DNA of 64,000 bases from Mesorhizobium sp. B4-1-3 (GTDB lineage Bacteria; Pseudomonadota; Alphaproteobacteria; Rhizobiales; Rhizobiaceae): NCBI RefSeq assembly GCF_006439355.1, contig NZ_VFTG01000006.1, positions 186,001 to 250,000 on the forward strand. Reading direction: 5' to 3'. The notes under the pieces were generated by a model. That model was not told where the DNA came from and ran no database searches. It was given only the letters and a program-made list of their open reading frames with translations. The first letter of the stretch is position 1. Every line of letters begins with the position of its first letter. The position numbers and the translations under genes are program-made. Shown here piece by piece: positions 52,017-61,334 of this stretch.

Positions 52017-53222
52017 ATGACCCTCAAGAAAGCCATCTCCGGCACCAATCTCGAGCAAGCGAAATCGCACAACCGGCGCGTGGTGATCGAGGCGATCCGC
52101 ACCAACGGCGCACTGTCGCGGGCGGCGATCGCCAGGCTGACGGCGCTGTCGTCGCAGACCATCTCCAACATCGTCGAGGAACTGGAAGCGGCCGGGCTGC
52201 TGCGCCCTGAAGCAACGCTGAAAGGCGCGCGCGGCCAACCTGCCGTGCCTTATTCCATCAATCCCGGCGGCGGCTATTCGATCGGCCTGCAACTCGACCA
52301 TCAGCTTGCCGTCGGCGTCGTCACCGATCTCTCCGGTGCGATGCGCGCCCGCGTCGAGAGAAATGTCGACCGGCCGACTCCCACAGAGGCCATGCCGCTG
52401 CTTGCCGCCATCTCAAGCGACCTGATCGCAACCTCTCGACTGGATCGCACAAGGCTGCTCGGCATAGGGATGGCGATGCCCGGGCCGTTCGGCGTCGAGG
52501 GCATGACTTCGGTCGGCCCGACGGCCCTTCCCGGCTGGCAGGATTTTCCGGTGGCTGACGAATTGGAGCGGCTGACCGGTATCGCCGTCACGGTCGAGAA
52601 CGACGCCACCGCGGCGGCCATAGGCGAGCGGCTCTATGGCGTTGCCCGCAAGCTCGGCAGCTTCGTCTACCTCTTCATCGGCACGGGCCTCGGCGCCGGG
52701 CTTTTCCTCGACGGCCATCTCTACAAGGGCTCTCGCCACAATGCAGGCGAGATCGGACACATCATCGTGCAGCCGGGCGGACTTGCCTGCGGCTGCGGCA
52801 AGCGCGGCTGCCTGGAGCGCTACGTCTCGCTGCGCGCGGCCTATGACAGGCTCGACCTGGCGGATCCCGACCATGCTTCTCCCGAGTTGCTGGAAAACCT
52901 CCTGGCAAAGGGCGACCGCCGTTTCGAGGCATGGCTCGCCGAGGCGGTCGAGCCGTTGCGGCAGGCAATCGACATCCTGGAAATGGCGCTCGATCCAGAA
53001 ACCGTCGTGCTTGGCGGTTTCATGCCGCTGTCGGTGATCGAGGCCCTGGCCGGCCGGCTTGAACCGCTCCATCTCTCGGTTAGCGCGACCAGCGTCCGTA
53101 CCACGCCGCGCGTCATGGTCGGCGCCGCGGGCAAGGACACCTCCGTCCTCGGCGCAGCCGCCCTGCCGATCTTTTCGGAAACCAACCCGCAATTCGACGT
53201 GCTGCAGAAGCCGGTCACCTGA
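52017..53222 (+). CDS. ROK-family transcriptional regulator with zinc motif
   Basis: The 401-residue protein has an N-terminal winged HTH (GALSRAAIARLTALSSQTIS near residue 30) and a ROK domain with GMAMPGPFGVEGM, VENDATAAAIGERL, FIGTGLGAGLFLDG and the zinc-binding CGCGKRGCLE. It probably senses a sugar or phosphosugar. The frame opens at GTG 51999, but ATG 52017 gives the usual N-terminus; neither has a strong ribosome-binding site. It is divergent from the GT4-otsA cluster and forms an operon with the deformylase-like gene three bases downstream. Either could be its target. Confidence 0.85.
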   Translation: MTLKKAISGTNLEQAKSHNRRVVIEAIRTNGALSRAAIARLTALSSQTISNIVEELEAAGLLRPEATLKGARGQPAVPYSINPGGGYSIGLQLDHQLAVGVVTDLSGAMRARVERNVDRPTPTEAMPLLAAISSDLIATSRLDRTRLLGIGMAMPGPFGVEGMTSVGPTALPGWQDFPVADELERLTGIAVTVENDATAAAIGERLYGVARKLGSFVYLFIGTGLGAGLFLDGHLYKGSRHNAGEIGHIIVQPGGLACGCGKRGCLERYVSLRAAYDRLDLADPDHASPELLENLLAKGDRRFEAWLAEAVEPLRQAIDILEMALDPETVVLGGFMPLSVIEALAGRLEPLHLSVSATSVRTTPRVMVGAAGKDTSVLGAAALPIFSETNPQFDVLQKPVT

Positions 53223-53225
53223 CAC

Positions 53226-53723
53226 ATGGCAGTTCGGCCGATCATAAATTTTCCCGATCCCCTGCTGCGCGCCGTCGCGGATCCTGTAGAGCTTTTCGAC
53301 AGCGATCTGCGCAACTTGGCCGGCGATCTCATCGACACCATGCACGCGGCGCCCGGGATCGGCATAACCGCCCCGCATATCGGCATTCTGAAGCGCCTTG
53401 TCGTGATCCAGGTACCTCCTGCCGCAAAGCCTTCGATCTATGTGAATCCGTCGATTGTCCAGGCCTCGACCGAAACGGTCCACCATACGGAAGGCAGCGT
53501 TTCGATGCCTGGCGTAACGGAAGATGTCGAGCGCCACGCCCGTGTGCGGGTTGGCTATCAGGATCTCGAGGGTAAGAAGCAATTTGAGGACGCGGAGGGC
53601 CTGCTGGCGGTCTGTCACCAGCATGAGATCGATCAGCTCGACGGGCTCTTCTGGACGCAGAGGCTGTCGCGCCTGAGGCGCGACCGCCTGATCAAACGCT
53701 ACGCCAAGCTGCGATCCTCCTAG
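53226..53723 (+). CDS. Peptide-deformylase homologue with lost metal ligands (probably inactive)
   Basis: The 165-residue protein has the deformylase fold throughout: PDPLLRAVADPV at the N-terminus, APGIGITAPHIGI for motif 1, HTEGSVSMPGV for motif 2 and CHQHEIDQLDGLFW for motif 3. In active enzymes motif 1 ends in Gln, motif 2 is EGCLS with the metal Cys, and motif 3 is HExDH. Here they are His51, Ser91 and Gln137, so two of three metal ligands and the catalytic Gln are gone; His133 and Glu134 remain. Ordinary deformylation is unlikely. It follows the ROK gene by three bases. Confidence 0.85.
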   Translation: MAVRPIINFPDPLLRAVADPVELFDSDLRNLAGDLIDTMHAAPGIGITAPHIGILKRLVVIQVPPAAKPSIYVNPSIVQASTETVHHTEGSVSMPGVTEDVERHARVRVGYQDLEGKKQFEDAEGLLAVCHQHEIDQLDGLFWTQRLSRLRRDRLIKRYAKLRSS

Positions 53724-53733
53724 ATTGGCGAGA

Positions 53734-54531
53734 TTACGACCTCGTCTGCCGACCGGTGACCCGTTCGAGCCCGAGCAGCAGGATGAGCGTCACGGCGACG
53801 AGCACCATGGTCAGCGCCGCACCCGCGAAAACATCGCCGCGATCCGTCAAGCTGAAGATCGATACCGGCAGCGTCACCCAGCCCGGCGGATAGACCATGA
53901 CGGTGGCCCCGAGCTCGCCCATCGACAGCGCGAAGCTCAGCCCGAAGGCGGCGACCAGATAGGGCGTAAGCAGCGGCAGTGTGACATGCCAGAGCCGGTA
54001 GGCCGGACGGGCGCCGAGGCTCGACGCCACCTGCTCGAAATCGGGCGAGAGCCGCGCCAGCCCGGCCGAGACATTGCCGAAGGTGAAGGCCGAGATCAGC
54101 ACGAAATGCGCCACCATGACGATGGCGACGGTGCCGTTGAGCAAAAGCGGCGGATGGCTGAAGGCCACCAGCAGGCCTAGACCGACGGACACCGAAGGCA
54201 CGGCGCTTGGAATGAAGAACAGCACGCCGAGCACCCTGGCCAGCGTGGCGTCCTGGATACGCAGGGCAAGCGCTGCCCAGGTGCCGCTGATCAGCGCCAG
54301 CGCGCTGGCCAGGAAGCCGGTGACGAGGCTCGCCCTCACCGCCTGCCATGCCGCCCCTTGCACGACATCACTGTAATGCTCTGTTGTCAGACCGCTCGGC
54401 AGCACGCCGTTCCATTGATTGGCCAGGCTGGAAAGCAGGATTACCGCCAGCGGAGCGAGGAACAGCACACCAAACAGCAGGGCAAAGACTGCCCAAATCA
54501 CGATGCGACCGGGGCGCGACCAGACCAGCAT
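53734..54531 (-). CDS. phnV: 2-aminoethylphosphonate ABC transporter permease (PhnV-like)
   Basis: The 265-residue permease has six helices, beginning VIWAVFALLFGVLFLAPLAVILLSS. The coupling loop is EQVASSLGARPAYRLWHVTLP near residue 170. ATG 54531 lies two bases after the PhnU-like stop (TAGGGATG), and the longer open frame is a shadow. The phosphonate assignment comes from the binding protein and the catabolic genes upstream on the same strand; by itself the permease is only of the PotC-like group. Confidence 0.84.
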   Translation of the reverse strand: MLVWSRPGRIVIWAVFALLFGVLFLAPLAVILLSSLANQWNGVLPSGLTTEHYSDVVQGAAWQAVRASLVTGFLASALALISGTWAALALRIQDATLARVLGVLFFIPSAVPSVSVGLGLLVAFSHPPLLLNGTVAIVMVAHFVLISAFTFGNVSAGLARLSPDFEQVASSLGARPAYRLWHVTLPLLTPYLVAAFGLSFALSMGELGATVMVYPPGWVTLPVSIFSLTDRGDVFAGAALTMVLVAVTLILLLGLERVTGRQTRS

Positions 54532-54533
54532 CC

Positions 54534-55394
54534 CTATGCTCCGAGACGGCCGGCGGCGAACCGGTAGAGGCCGAACAGCCCCAGCGACAGCGCGATGTTG
54601 ATGACCGCGATGATGCAGGCGACCTGATAGGCCGATTCCTGGATGGCCTTGCTGTAGATCAGCAGCGGCAGCGTGATGACGCCCTTGGCGCCGATGAACA
54701 GCACGATGCCGAACTCGTTCACCGTCAACAAGAGACACAGGCTGCCGCCGGCGATCAGCGCCGGCACGGCGGCCGGCAGGATGATTTGGCGCACGATCCT
54801 GAACGGCCGCGCGCCGAGTACGCTCGCCGCTTCGATCTGGCCGCGGTCGACGAGCGAAAAGGCGGCGAGCAGCGGACGCAGCACGAAGGGCGAGTAGACG
54901 GTGACCTCGGCCAGCACCACGCCCCAGGTCGAGTAGAGGAAATCGACCGGCGGCGCGTGCAGCGAGAGGACTTCCATCAATCCGGCATTGAGCATGCCCG
55001 CCGAGCCGTAGAGGAAGGTGAAGGCGAGCGTCACCAGGAACGTTGGCAGGGCGATGAAGGTGTCGATCAGCCGGGCGATTACGCCGCTGCCGGGAAACGG
55101 CACGAAAGCGAGGATCAGCCCCAGCACCAGCCCGACGATCAGGCATCCGGCGGTCGCCGCGACCGAAATGGTGATGGTGTTGAGGAGCGCGTTGAGGAAA
55201 AAGCGCGCATGCAGCACGCGCACGAACTCGGCGACGTTGGCCATGCCGCTGTCGTCGGTAAAAGCCTGCTGGACGATCAGCACCAACGGATAGAAGAACA
55301 AGAGCGCCAGCAGCGCCGCCGGCGGCACGATCCAGAACCGGCCGGGCACTCTTCTCACCGCCGACGTGGCGGGAAGGACGGCCGCGTCAGCCAC
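54534..55394 (-). CDS. phnU: 2-aminoethylphosphonate ABC transporter permease (PhnU-like)
   Basis: The 286-residue permease has a first helix FWIVPPAALLALLFFYPLVLIV and the coupling loop EAASVLGARPFRIVRQIILP near residue 200. An FDAFGI-like VNEFGIVLFIGAKGV segment follows, as in binding-protein-dependent aminophosphonate permeases. The start is GTG 55394, eight bases inside the ATPase gene, so translation is coupled. It pairs with the PhnV-like permease to form the channel. Confidence 0.84.
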   Translation of the reverse strand: MADAAVLPATSAVRRVPGRFWIVPPAALLALLFFYPLVLIVQQAFTDDSGMANVAEFVRVLHARFFLNALLNTITISVAATAGCLIVGLVLGLILAFVPFPGSGVIARLIDTFIALPTFLVTLAFTFLYGSAGMLNAGLMEVLSLHAPPVDFLYSTWGVVLAEVTVYSPFVLRPLLAAFSLVDRGQIEAASVLGARPFRIVRQIILPAAVPALIAGGSLCLLLTVNEFGIVLFIGAKGVITLPLLIYSKAIQESAYQVACIIAVINIALSLGLFGLYRFAAGRLGA

Positions 55395-56535
55395 AGACGT
55401 CTTCCGGTACGAGCGAGGTATCGCCGGGCGTGAAGAACAGCGGCATGGCGGAGCCGCGCTCCGGTAGGCTCAGCGGCAGCCTGGTCGCCGAGACGCGCAC
55501 CGGCGTGCCGTCGACATCGAGCACCAGATGGGTGAGTTCACCCTGCCAGTGCACTTCCTTTAGCGTGCCGACGATCCTGTTGGTGTGTTCCGCGTCGCCG
55601 GTGAGGCTGAGATGCTGCGGTCTTATGCAGAGCAGGGTCTTGTCGCCGGGCTTCTCGCCACGCGCGGCGCCGGCCAGCACGGCATCGCCAAGCCTGGCCT
55701 TGGCGAACCCCTTCGGTCCCGCGGCGCTTTCCGCGACGGTGACCGGCAACAGGTTCGCGCGACCCAGGAACTCCGCCGTGAAGCGGTTCGGCGGCCGGCG
55801 ATAGAGTTCGGCCGTCGGCCCGTGCGAGGACACCCTTCCGTCACGCATGATGGCGATCTTGTCGGCAAGCGTCAGCGCTTCGGTCTGGTCATGAGTGACG
55901 TAGAGGATCGTCAGTCCAGGCAGGTCGCGATGCAGCCTGGCGATTTCCTCGACCATGTTGCGCCGGATCTGAGCGTCGAGCGCTGAAAGCGGCTCGTCGA
56001 GCAGAAGCACGCGCGGCCTGACCGCCAGCGCCCGTGCAATCGCCACACGCTGCTGCTGGCCGCCGGAAAGCTCGCGCGGATAGCGCTCGGCAAAGCCCGA
56101 CATGCCGACGGTCGCGAGCGAGTCCTTGACGCGTTCGGCAATCAGCGCCTTATCGGCGCCTTGCGCCCTGAGCCCAAAGGCGACGTTGTCCTCGACCCGC
56201 ATATGCGGGAAGAGCGCATAGTTCTGCACCACCATGCCGAGCCCGCGCTCATAAGGCGGAAGATCGGTCACGTCGGTGGCGCCGATACGGATGCGGCCGC
56301 TTGCCGGCCTGACGAAACCGGCGACGGCCCGGAGCGCCGTCGTCTTGCCGGAGCCGGAGGGCCCGATCATCGCCAGGATCTCGCCAGGCGCGATATCAAG
56401 CGTCAGCGGATGCAGTACAACATGCGCGCCATAGGCGACGCTGACCTTGTCGAAGTGGACGTTGGAGCCGGCGCCGCGAATTTTCGCGGCGTCGACGTCC
56501 ATGACATTGCTTCCCGTGAATGCGGGCACCGACAT
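55387..56535 (-). CDS. phnT: 2-aminoethylphosphonate ABC transporter ATPase (PhnT-like)
   Basis: The 382-residue ATPase has Walker A GPSGSGKTT, Q-loop GMVVQNYALFP, signature LSGGQQQRVAIARA, Walker B VLLLDEPLSALD, H-loop YVTHDQTEAL and a C-terminal TOBE domain. It starts with a 25-residue extension before the first strand, as in the PhnT group. ATG 56535 follows GGAGGAGCAGCC; the earlier GTG at 56559 overlaps that site. All motifs are intact. It is between the binding-protein gene and the permeases. Confidence 0.86.
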   Translation of the reverse strand: MSVPAFTGSNVMDVDAAKIRGAGSNVHFDKVSVAYGAHVVLHPLTLDIAPGEILAMIGPSGSGKTTALRAVAGFVRPASGRIRIGATDVTDLPPYERGLGMVVQNYALFPHMRVEDNVAFGLRAQGADKALIAERVKDSLATVGMSGFAERYPRELSGGQQQRVAIARALAVRPRVLLLDEPLSALDAQIRRNMVEEIARLHRDLPGLTILYVTHDQTEALTLADKIAIMRDGRVSSHGPTAELYRRPPNRFTAEFLGRANLLPVTVAESAAGPKGFAKARLGDAVLAGAARGEKPGDKTLLCIRPQHLSLTGDAEHTNRIVGTLKEVHWQGELTHLVLDVDGTPVRVSATRLPLSLPERGSAMPLFFTPGDTSLVPEDVCG

Positions 56536-56566
56536 GGCTGCTCCTCCGGATTTGCTCACCAGGAGA

Positions 56567-57598
56567 TCAACTTCCCGTCGCTTCGTTCCACTTCTTGACG
56601 TAATCGGGCAGCTTGGTGAGCGCGTCGTCCCAGTTCGGCGCCCAGATGGTCACGCCCTTCATCGCCTCCTGCGCCTTGGCGAAATTGGCGTCGTCCGGCT
56701 TCACATCCTTGCGGGCAGGCAGGCCGAGCGCGACGGAGCTTACCGTCGACTGCGCTTCCTTGGAGAGCAGGAACTCGATCAGCTTCTTGCCGTTGTCGGA
56801 ATTGGGCGCGCCGGCGACCAAGCCGATTTCATAAGGCAGCGCGAAGGTAGAGCGGGTGCCGTCCGGACCGGCGGGCCAGAACACCTTGATGTTCGGATTG
56901 TCGGCCATCTGCGACAGGTTCATCTGCAAGTCGCCATTGGCGACATGCAGCTCGCCCTTGTTGACCAGCGCGGTCAGCTTGCCGGTCGAGGCGGACGGGC
57001 CGACATTGTTGTCCTGCAGCTTCTTCATGAATTCGAAGCCGGCATCCTCGCCGCCGAAGGCGTGGATGATCTCGAGCATGACGGCGGTGCCGTCGCCGGC
57101 CTGGCCGGGCGTCGAATACTGGATTTTGCCCTTGAACTTCGGATCGAGCAGGTCGTTGTAGCTCTTCGGCGCTTCCGGAAGCACGGAGGCGTTGTAGATG
57201 AAGTCCATGTAGTTGTTGACCAGCGGCCGGTACTTGTCGGTACCGCCGTCGATCTGGTCAGAGCCTTCGGGCTTGAAGTCCTGCAAAAGGCCGTCGGCCG
57301 CAGCGCGCTGGATGAAGGGTGGTAGCGTCACCAGGACGTCGGCCTGCGGGTTCGACTTCTCCTTGGCCACGCGTTCGACGACGCCGCCTGAGCCGCCCTC
57401 GATATACTGCACGGTGATGCCGGTGGCCTTCGTGAAGGCGGCGAACTCGGTCTCGTACCAGCTGCCGTTGCCGTCATGCAGGCCGTCGGCCGAATAGATG
57501 GTGACGACGCCGTCGGCGAAGGCCGGCGCGACGAGCGCCGATGAGCCGAGCAGCGCCGCCGCGAAGGTCATGGCTACGGCAAGATTTTGCGATTTCAT
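56567..57598 (-). CDS. phnS: 2-aminoethylphosphonate-binding protein (PhnS-like)
   Basis: The 343-residue periplasmic protein has a signal peptide ([20 protein letters not shown], cleavage after PAFA) and a mature start [20 protein letters not shown]. Other blocks are [40 protein letters not shown] and [15 protein letters not shown]. This is the aminophosphonate-binding pattern (PhnS group). AGGGGAAC precedes ATG 57598; the longer frame to 57721 has no support. It heads the transport operon and lies downstream of the phosphonate catabolic genes. Confidence 0.87.
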   Translation of the reverse strand: MKSQNLAVAMTFAAALLGSSALVAPAFADGVVTIYSADGLHDGNGSWYETEFAAFTKATGITVQYIEGGSGGVVERVAKEKSNPQADVLVTLPPFIQRAAADGLLQDFKPEGSDQIDGGTDKYRPLVNNYMDFIYNASVLPEAPKSYNDLLDPKFKGKIQYSTPGQAGDGTAVMLEIIHAFGGEDAGFEFMKKLQDNNVGPSASTGKLTALVNKGELHVANGDLQMNLSQMADNPNIKVFWPAGPDGTRSTFALPYEIGLVAGAPNSDNGKKLIEFLLSKEAQSTVSSVALGLPARKDVKPDDANFAKAQEAMKGVTIWAPNWDDALTKLPDYVKKWNEATGS

Positions 57599-57707
57599 GG
57601 TCGGTTCCCCTTTGATTGAAAGGCACGATCTGCGACGCACTCGTGGTGGCGTTGGTCGGCCCGCTAAGGGCTCGGTAGCGCTGGTGCATGTCGTCGTTAT
57701 GTCAACT

Positions 57708-57721
57708 TTGAGGGTCCTCAA
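57708..57721. promoter_or_regulatory. Inverted repeat upstream of phnS
   Basis: TTGAGGGTCCTCAA has 6-bp arms (TTGAGG and CCTCAA) around two bases, about 110 bases before ATG 57598. It lies in the AT-richer part of the 57599-57852 gap and beside a TTGACA on the minus strand. It may be a regulator site for the phnSTUV operon. Confidence 0.4.
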
Positions 57722-57852
57722 TCGATAAGTAAAATCTATTTATTTTATGACAGGCAAGTATGAGCTGATATTTGTCACGAAACTGTCGCATGGCCGCCAT
57801 CGGCGTGTTCTTGCATGTTTGGTTGTGATTCCTTATGCAAGTGGCGGATTTT

Positions 57853-58863
57853 TCAGCGAAATTCGACGCTTGTCGTCTGCGCGCGCAAGCGCGGGTCGCG
57901 CGAACGGATCGTCACAGGCCGGCCGTCGAGCAGTTCGAAACAGCGAGCTAAAGTGTCGTCCTCCAGCCGCCGCATCGCCTCATGCGTGAAGAAGGTGAGG
58001 TGCGGAAACAGGATCACATTGTCGCGATCGAAAAGCGCGCTCATTGGATGGCCGGACCTCGCCAGCGGCTCCAGCGAATAGACATCGAGCCCGGCTCCGG
58101 CAATGCGACCGGCAACGATCGCTTGGACAAGTGCGGCTTCATCGATGATGGCTCCGCGCGAGACGTTGATGAGGATCGCCGAAGGCTTCATGCAAGCGAG
58201 TTCTTGCGCGCCGATAAGGCCTCGCGTGTCATCGTTCAGAACGCAGTGGATCGAGACGAAATCGCAGACCCCAAGCACCGCTTGCAGATCGTTCACCTTC
58301 TCGATGCCGGCAGCCTGCATCGTTGCCGCATCGACGCCGGGATCGAAGCCGAGCACCCTTGCCCGGAACCCCTGCCCCGCCATGCGCGCCATGCTGCGGC
58401 CGATCTTGCCGCAGCCGACCAGGCCAATCGTGGCGCCGGCGATATCGCGGCCCAGCCAGCGCTGTTCCGGCCAGAGCCAGCCATCGCGCGAAACAGCCGC
58501 CGTGATCGCCGGCAGCCGCTTCGCCAGCGCGATCAACAACGCGAAGGCGCCTTCGGCGACCGTCTCCTCGGCATATTCAGGAACATTGACCACGGGAATG
58601 CCGCGCCGCATCGCCGCCTTTATGTCGATGGCATCGATGCCGACGCCGTATTTGACGATGCCCTTGAGGTTTCGCGCCGCCTCGATGACGCGCGCGGTGA
58701 TCGGCGTGTAGCACATCAGGATGAGGTCGGCGTCGGCGACCGCCGCCATAAGCTCGGCTTCCGGAATGCCGTCCGGCAGTGTCACCAACTCGACGCCGCG
58801 CGCCCTCAAGCCCGCGTCGATGCCCGGGCATTCGAGCTCGCGATCGGTGCGGACCGCCTTCAC
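57853..58863 (-). CDS. D-isomer-specific 2-hydroxyacid dehydrogenase
   Basis: The 336-residue protein has NAD-binding IGLVGCGKIGRSMARM near residue 148, the catalytic Arg in NVSRGAIIDE near residue 236, the Glu in LDVYSLEPL and the His in LFPHLTFFTHEA. It should oxidise or reduce a 2-hydroxy acid with NAD(P)H. GTG 58863 lies five bases after the aminotransferase-family stop, so it is part of the phosphonate operon. A possible role is on a hydroxylated phosphonate or its product, but no family member is known to me with that proven activity. Confidence 0.85.
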   Translation of the reverse strand: MKAVRTDRELECPGIDAGLRARGVELVTLPDGIPEAELMAAVADADLILMCYTPITARVIEAARNLKGIVKYGVGIDAIDIKAAMRRGIPVVNVPEYAEETVAEGAFALLIALAKRLPAITAAVSRDGWLWPEQRWLGRDIAGATIGLVGCGKIGRSMARMAGQGFRARVLGFDPGVDAATMQAAGIEKVNDLQAVLGVCDFVSIHCVLNDDTRGLIGAQELACMKPSAILINVSRGAIIDEAALVQAIVAGRIAGAGLDVYSLEPLARSGHPMSALFDRDNVILFPHLTFFTHEAMRRLEDDTLARCFELLDGRPVTIRSRDPRLRAQTTSVEFR

Positions 58864-58868
58864 TGGGC

Positions 58869-60215
58869 TCAGGCCGCCAGCACTGCGGCCTCGACAATGT
58901 CGAGCGCCCGGTCGAGATCGGCGCGCGAAATCACCAGCGGCGGCGAAAGGGTGAGCACATTGCCCTGGCTGATCTTGAAGCTCAGCCCCTGGTCGAGGCA
59001 GCGGTAGTAGATCTTCTCGGCAAGCGCACGCGCCGGCGTCCGGCTCGCCTTGTCCTCGACCATCTCGACGCCGAACATCAATCCCCTGCCTCTGACGTCG
59101 CCGACGAAAGGCGAGCGCTGCATGAGGTCGCGCATCCGCGCGACCGCGTGGGCGCCGAGCTCCGCGGAGCGCTCGACCAGTCCTTCCTCGCGAATGATGG
59201 CGATGGTGGTCAGCGCCGCGCGGGCCGTCACAGGATTCTTCTCATGCGTGTAGTGGCCGATGGCATAGTCGCCGGCCACGTCGAGATCGCGCCGCGCGAT
59301 GACCGAGGCGATCGGCAGGATACCGCCGCCGAGCGATTTGCCGAGCACGAGGATGTCGGGCGTCACCCCGTCATGCTCGGAGGCGAAGAATTTGCCGGTC
59401 TTGCCGAGACCGGTCGGGATTTCGTCGAAGATCAGCAGCGTGCCATGCCGGTCGCAGGCTTCGCGCACCGCTTTCCAGAAGCCCGGCGCCGGCACCAGCG
59501 GCGTAGCGCGCATCGGCTCGGCGATGAAGGCGGCGAAATCGCCTTCGCGCCCCAGCACGTAAGCGATCATGTTGGCGCAAGCGCGGGCGGAATCCTCCAG
59601 CGAGTTGGTGCCGTATGGACAATTGTGCGGCGCCCAGGGCGCGACATGCTCCGTGCCGGGCAGCAGCGGCCCGGCGATACCGGAGCGGAACGTCGCTTCG
59701 CCGCCGACGCTGGATGCGCCGAAACCGGCGCCGTGGAAAGCGTCCCAGAAGGATAGCGTCTTGAACCGGCCGGTCGCCGCGCGCGCCAGCTTCAGCGACA
59801 CCTCGATCGCGTCGGACCCACCTGTGGTGAACAGCACCTTGCCGAGGTCCCCAGGCGCCAGCCTGCCAAGCGTCTCGGCCAGCTCTACCGCCGGCTCGCA
59901 GGTGAAGCGGCGTGGCGCGAATGGCAGCTCGTCCATCTGCCTGGCGATCGCTTCCTTGAGCCGCGGATGGCCGTAGCCGATATGGTGGACGCTGTTGCCA
60001 TGGAAATCCATGTAACGGCGTCCGGCGGTGTCCTCGATCCAGATGCCTTCGGCCTTGGCGATGGCCGAGACGCAGGGGCTGGACAAGCTCTGGTGCAGGA
60101 AGGCATCGGCGTCGCGCCGCAACAGCGCCTGCGACGGCGCGTGGCTCTGTTTGGCGCTCCATTCCTGGCGGGCCGCCGCCTTGTTGGATTCGCCTTCGGT
60201 ATGGACGAGCGTCAT
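58869..60215 (-). CDS. pbfA: Class III PLP enzyme, PbfA-like 1-hydroxy-2-aminoethylphosphonate ammonia-lyase
   Basis: The 448-residue fold type I PLP enzyme has MDFHGNSVHHIGYGHP near residue 70, the TTGGSDAIE phosphate loop, the Asp in LLIFDEIPTGLGKTG and the PLP-lysine in LVLGKSLGGGILP near residue 290. Class III members are usually aminotransferases, but this position beside phosphonate genes matches PbfA. That lyase converts (R)-1-hydroxy-2-aminoethylphosphonate to phosphonoacetaldehyde and ammonia. The product would feed the PhnY-like dehydrogenase. The stop is five bases from the dehydrogenase gene, and the start overlaps the FAD oxidoreductase stop. Confidence 0.8.
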   Translation of the reverse strand: MTLVHTEGESNKAAARQEWSAKQSHAPSQALLRRDADAFLHQSLSSPCVSAIAKAEGIWIEDTAGRRYMDFHGNSVHHIGYGHPRLKEAIARQMDELPFAPRRFTCEPAVELAETLGRLAPGDLGKVLFTTGGSDAIEVSLKLARAATGRFKTLSFWDAFHGAGFGASSVGGEATFRSGIAGPLLPGTEHVAPWAPHNCPYGTNSLEDSARACANMIAYVLGREGDFAAFIAEPMRATPLVPAPGFWKAVREACDRHGTLLIFDEIPTGLGKTGKFFASEHDGVTPDILVLGKSLGGGILPIASVIARRDLDVAGDYAIGHYTHEKNPVTARAALTTIAIIREEGLVERSAELGAHAVARMRDLMQRSPFVGDVRGRGLMFGVEMVEDKASRTPARALAEKIYYRCLDQGLSFKISQGNVLTLSPPLVISRADLDRALDIVEAAVLAA

Positions 60216-61330
60216 TGGCCGAACAACTCCGAGATCGTTTCCTCGCCAAGCCCGAAGCCGGTGCTGGCGCCAGTGCCGCTGGTGACGATCACCAGCCGCA
60301 CGTCTCCATGCGGCGCATCGCGCAGCACGGCATTCTTCGCCGAAGCGTAATATCCCGTCCAGCGCGCGAGCACATTCGGTACCTTGCCGAACAATGTCTT
60401 GAACTCGTCGAGGATCAATTGATCGACGGCCTCCGATCCGAACGGGTCGAGCGTGAGCCCATAGTGATGGGAATCGCCGACCACCAGCGAGCCGTCGGCG
60501 CTCTGCGCGACGATCAGATGGACGCCGTTGGCCAGGGCCGCTCCGCGTTCCTCGCTCAGTTTCGCTCGCAACGCGCGGGCTTCCGGCAATGCGGCGAAGC
60601 CGCCGTAACGCAGCAGGCTGAGGTCCGACATCACCGCCGACTGGAGCCGAAAGCCGGGATCGGCCAGCCGCAGCATCTGCAGCTTGCAGCGCTGCACGCC
60701 GTGCCTAGCGATCAGTTCCGGATAGAGCGACGAGAAATCGTCGCCGGGACAAACGACAACCTTTTCGGCGTGAAGCCGTCCCGCGCTGGTCTCGACGAAG
60801 GGCGGCGCGACCTCGGTCACCGACACGCCGGTGCGGAATATCACGTCATGCTTCTCAGCCAGGAACGATGCAAGCCGCGGCAGCACCTCCAGTGACTCCA
60901 CGCGCAACTCGAACGGGCTGTAGAGCCCGCCGATGATCGCCTTCTCGTCGAGGCCTTGTTGCTGCGCGAGCGCCTCACGCGCTGTCAGAAGCTTGCATTC
61001 GCCGCCATGCTCGCCGCACTTGAACGTCTCGAGCAGCGCAAGCGCTTCCGGGCGCTGTGCCGCGATCAGTTTGCCACGATGGAGAATTTCGATCCCGGCC
61101 TCGTTAGCCATTTCGAGCCAGATCTCGCGGCTGCGCTCGGCTAGCCGGCGCGACGGCCCTGGCTCCTGCCCGGTGACGACGACGAGGCCGAAATTGCGGA
61201 TCGAGGCCCCGTTGGCCTTCTGATCGCGATCTATGACGACGACACGCAGGCCGCGTCGGGCCGCCGCAAGAGCATGAGCCAGCCCAAGAATGCCGGAGCC
61301 AACGACGGCAAGGTCGAAACTGTCCGTCAC
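60212..61330 (-). CDS. FAD-dependent oxidoreductase of phosphonate clusters (TIGR03364/PbfD-like)
   Basis: The 372-residue DAO-fold protein has the FAD motif LAVVGSGILGLAHALAAARRG at the N-terminus, NGASIRNFGLVVVTGQEPG near residue 40, and a C-terminal RLVIVTSGTGASTGFGLGEE. The small size and RNFG block fit the TIGR03364 group found next to phosphonate genes; related oxidases act on 2-aminoethylphosphonate or its N-methyl form. It would yield phosphonoacetaldehyde without a transaminase. No PhnW gene is in view, which supports this. Its stop overlaps the PbfA-like start (ATGA) and it lies four bases after phnY. Confidence 0.82.
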   Translation of the reverse strand: MTDSFDLAVVGSGILGLAHALAAARRGLRVVVIDRDQKANGASIRNFGLVVVTGQEPGPSRRLAERSREIWLEMANEAGIEILHRGKLIAAQRPEALALLETFKCGEHGGECKLLTAREALAQQQGLDEKAIIGGLYSPFELRVESLEVLPRLASFLAEKHDVIFRTGVSVTEVAPPFVETSAGRLHAEKVVVCPGDDFSSLYPELIARHGVQRCKLQMLRLADPGFRLQSAVMSDLSLLRYGGFAALPEARALRAKLSEERGAALANGVHLIVAQSADGSLVVGDSHHYGLTLDPFGSEAVDQLILDEFKTLFGKVPNVLARWTGYYASAKNAVLRDAPHGDVRLVIVTSGTGASTGFGLGEETISELFGQ

Positions 61331-61334
61331 AGCG

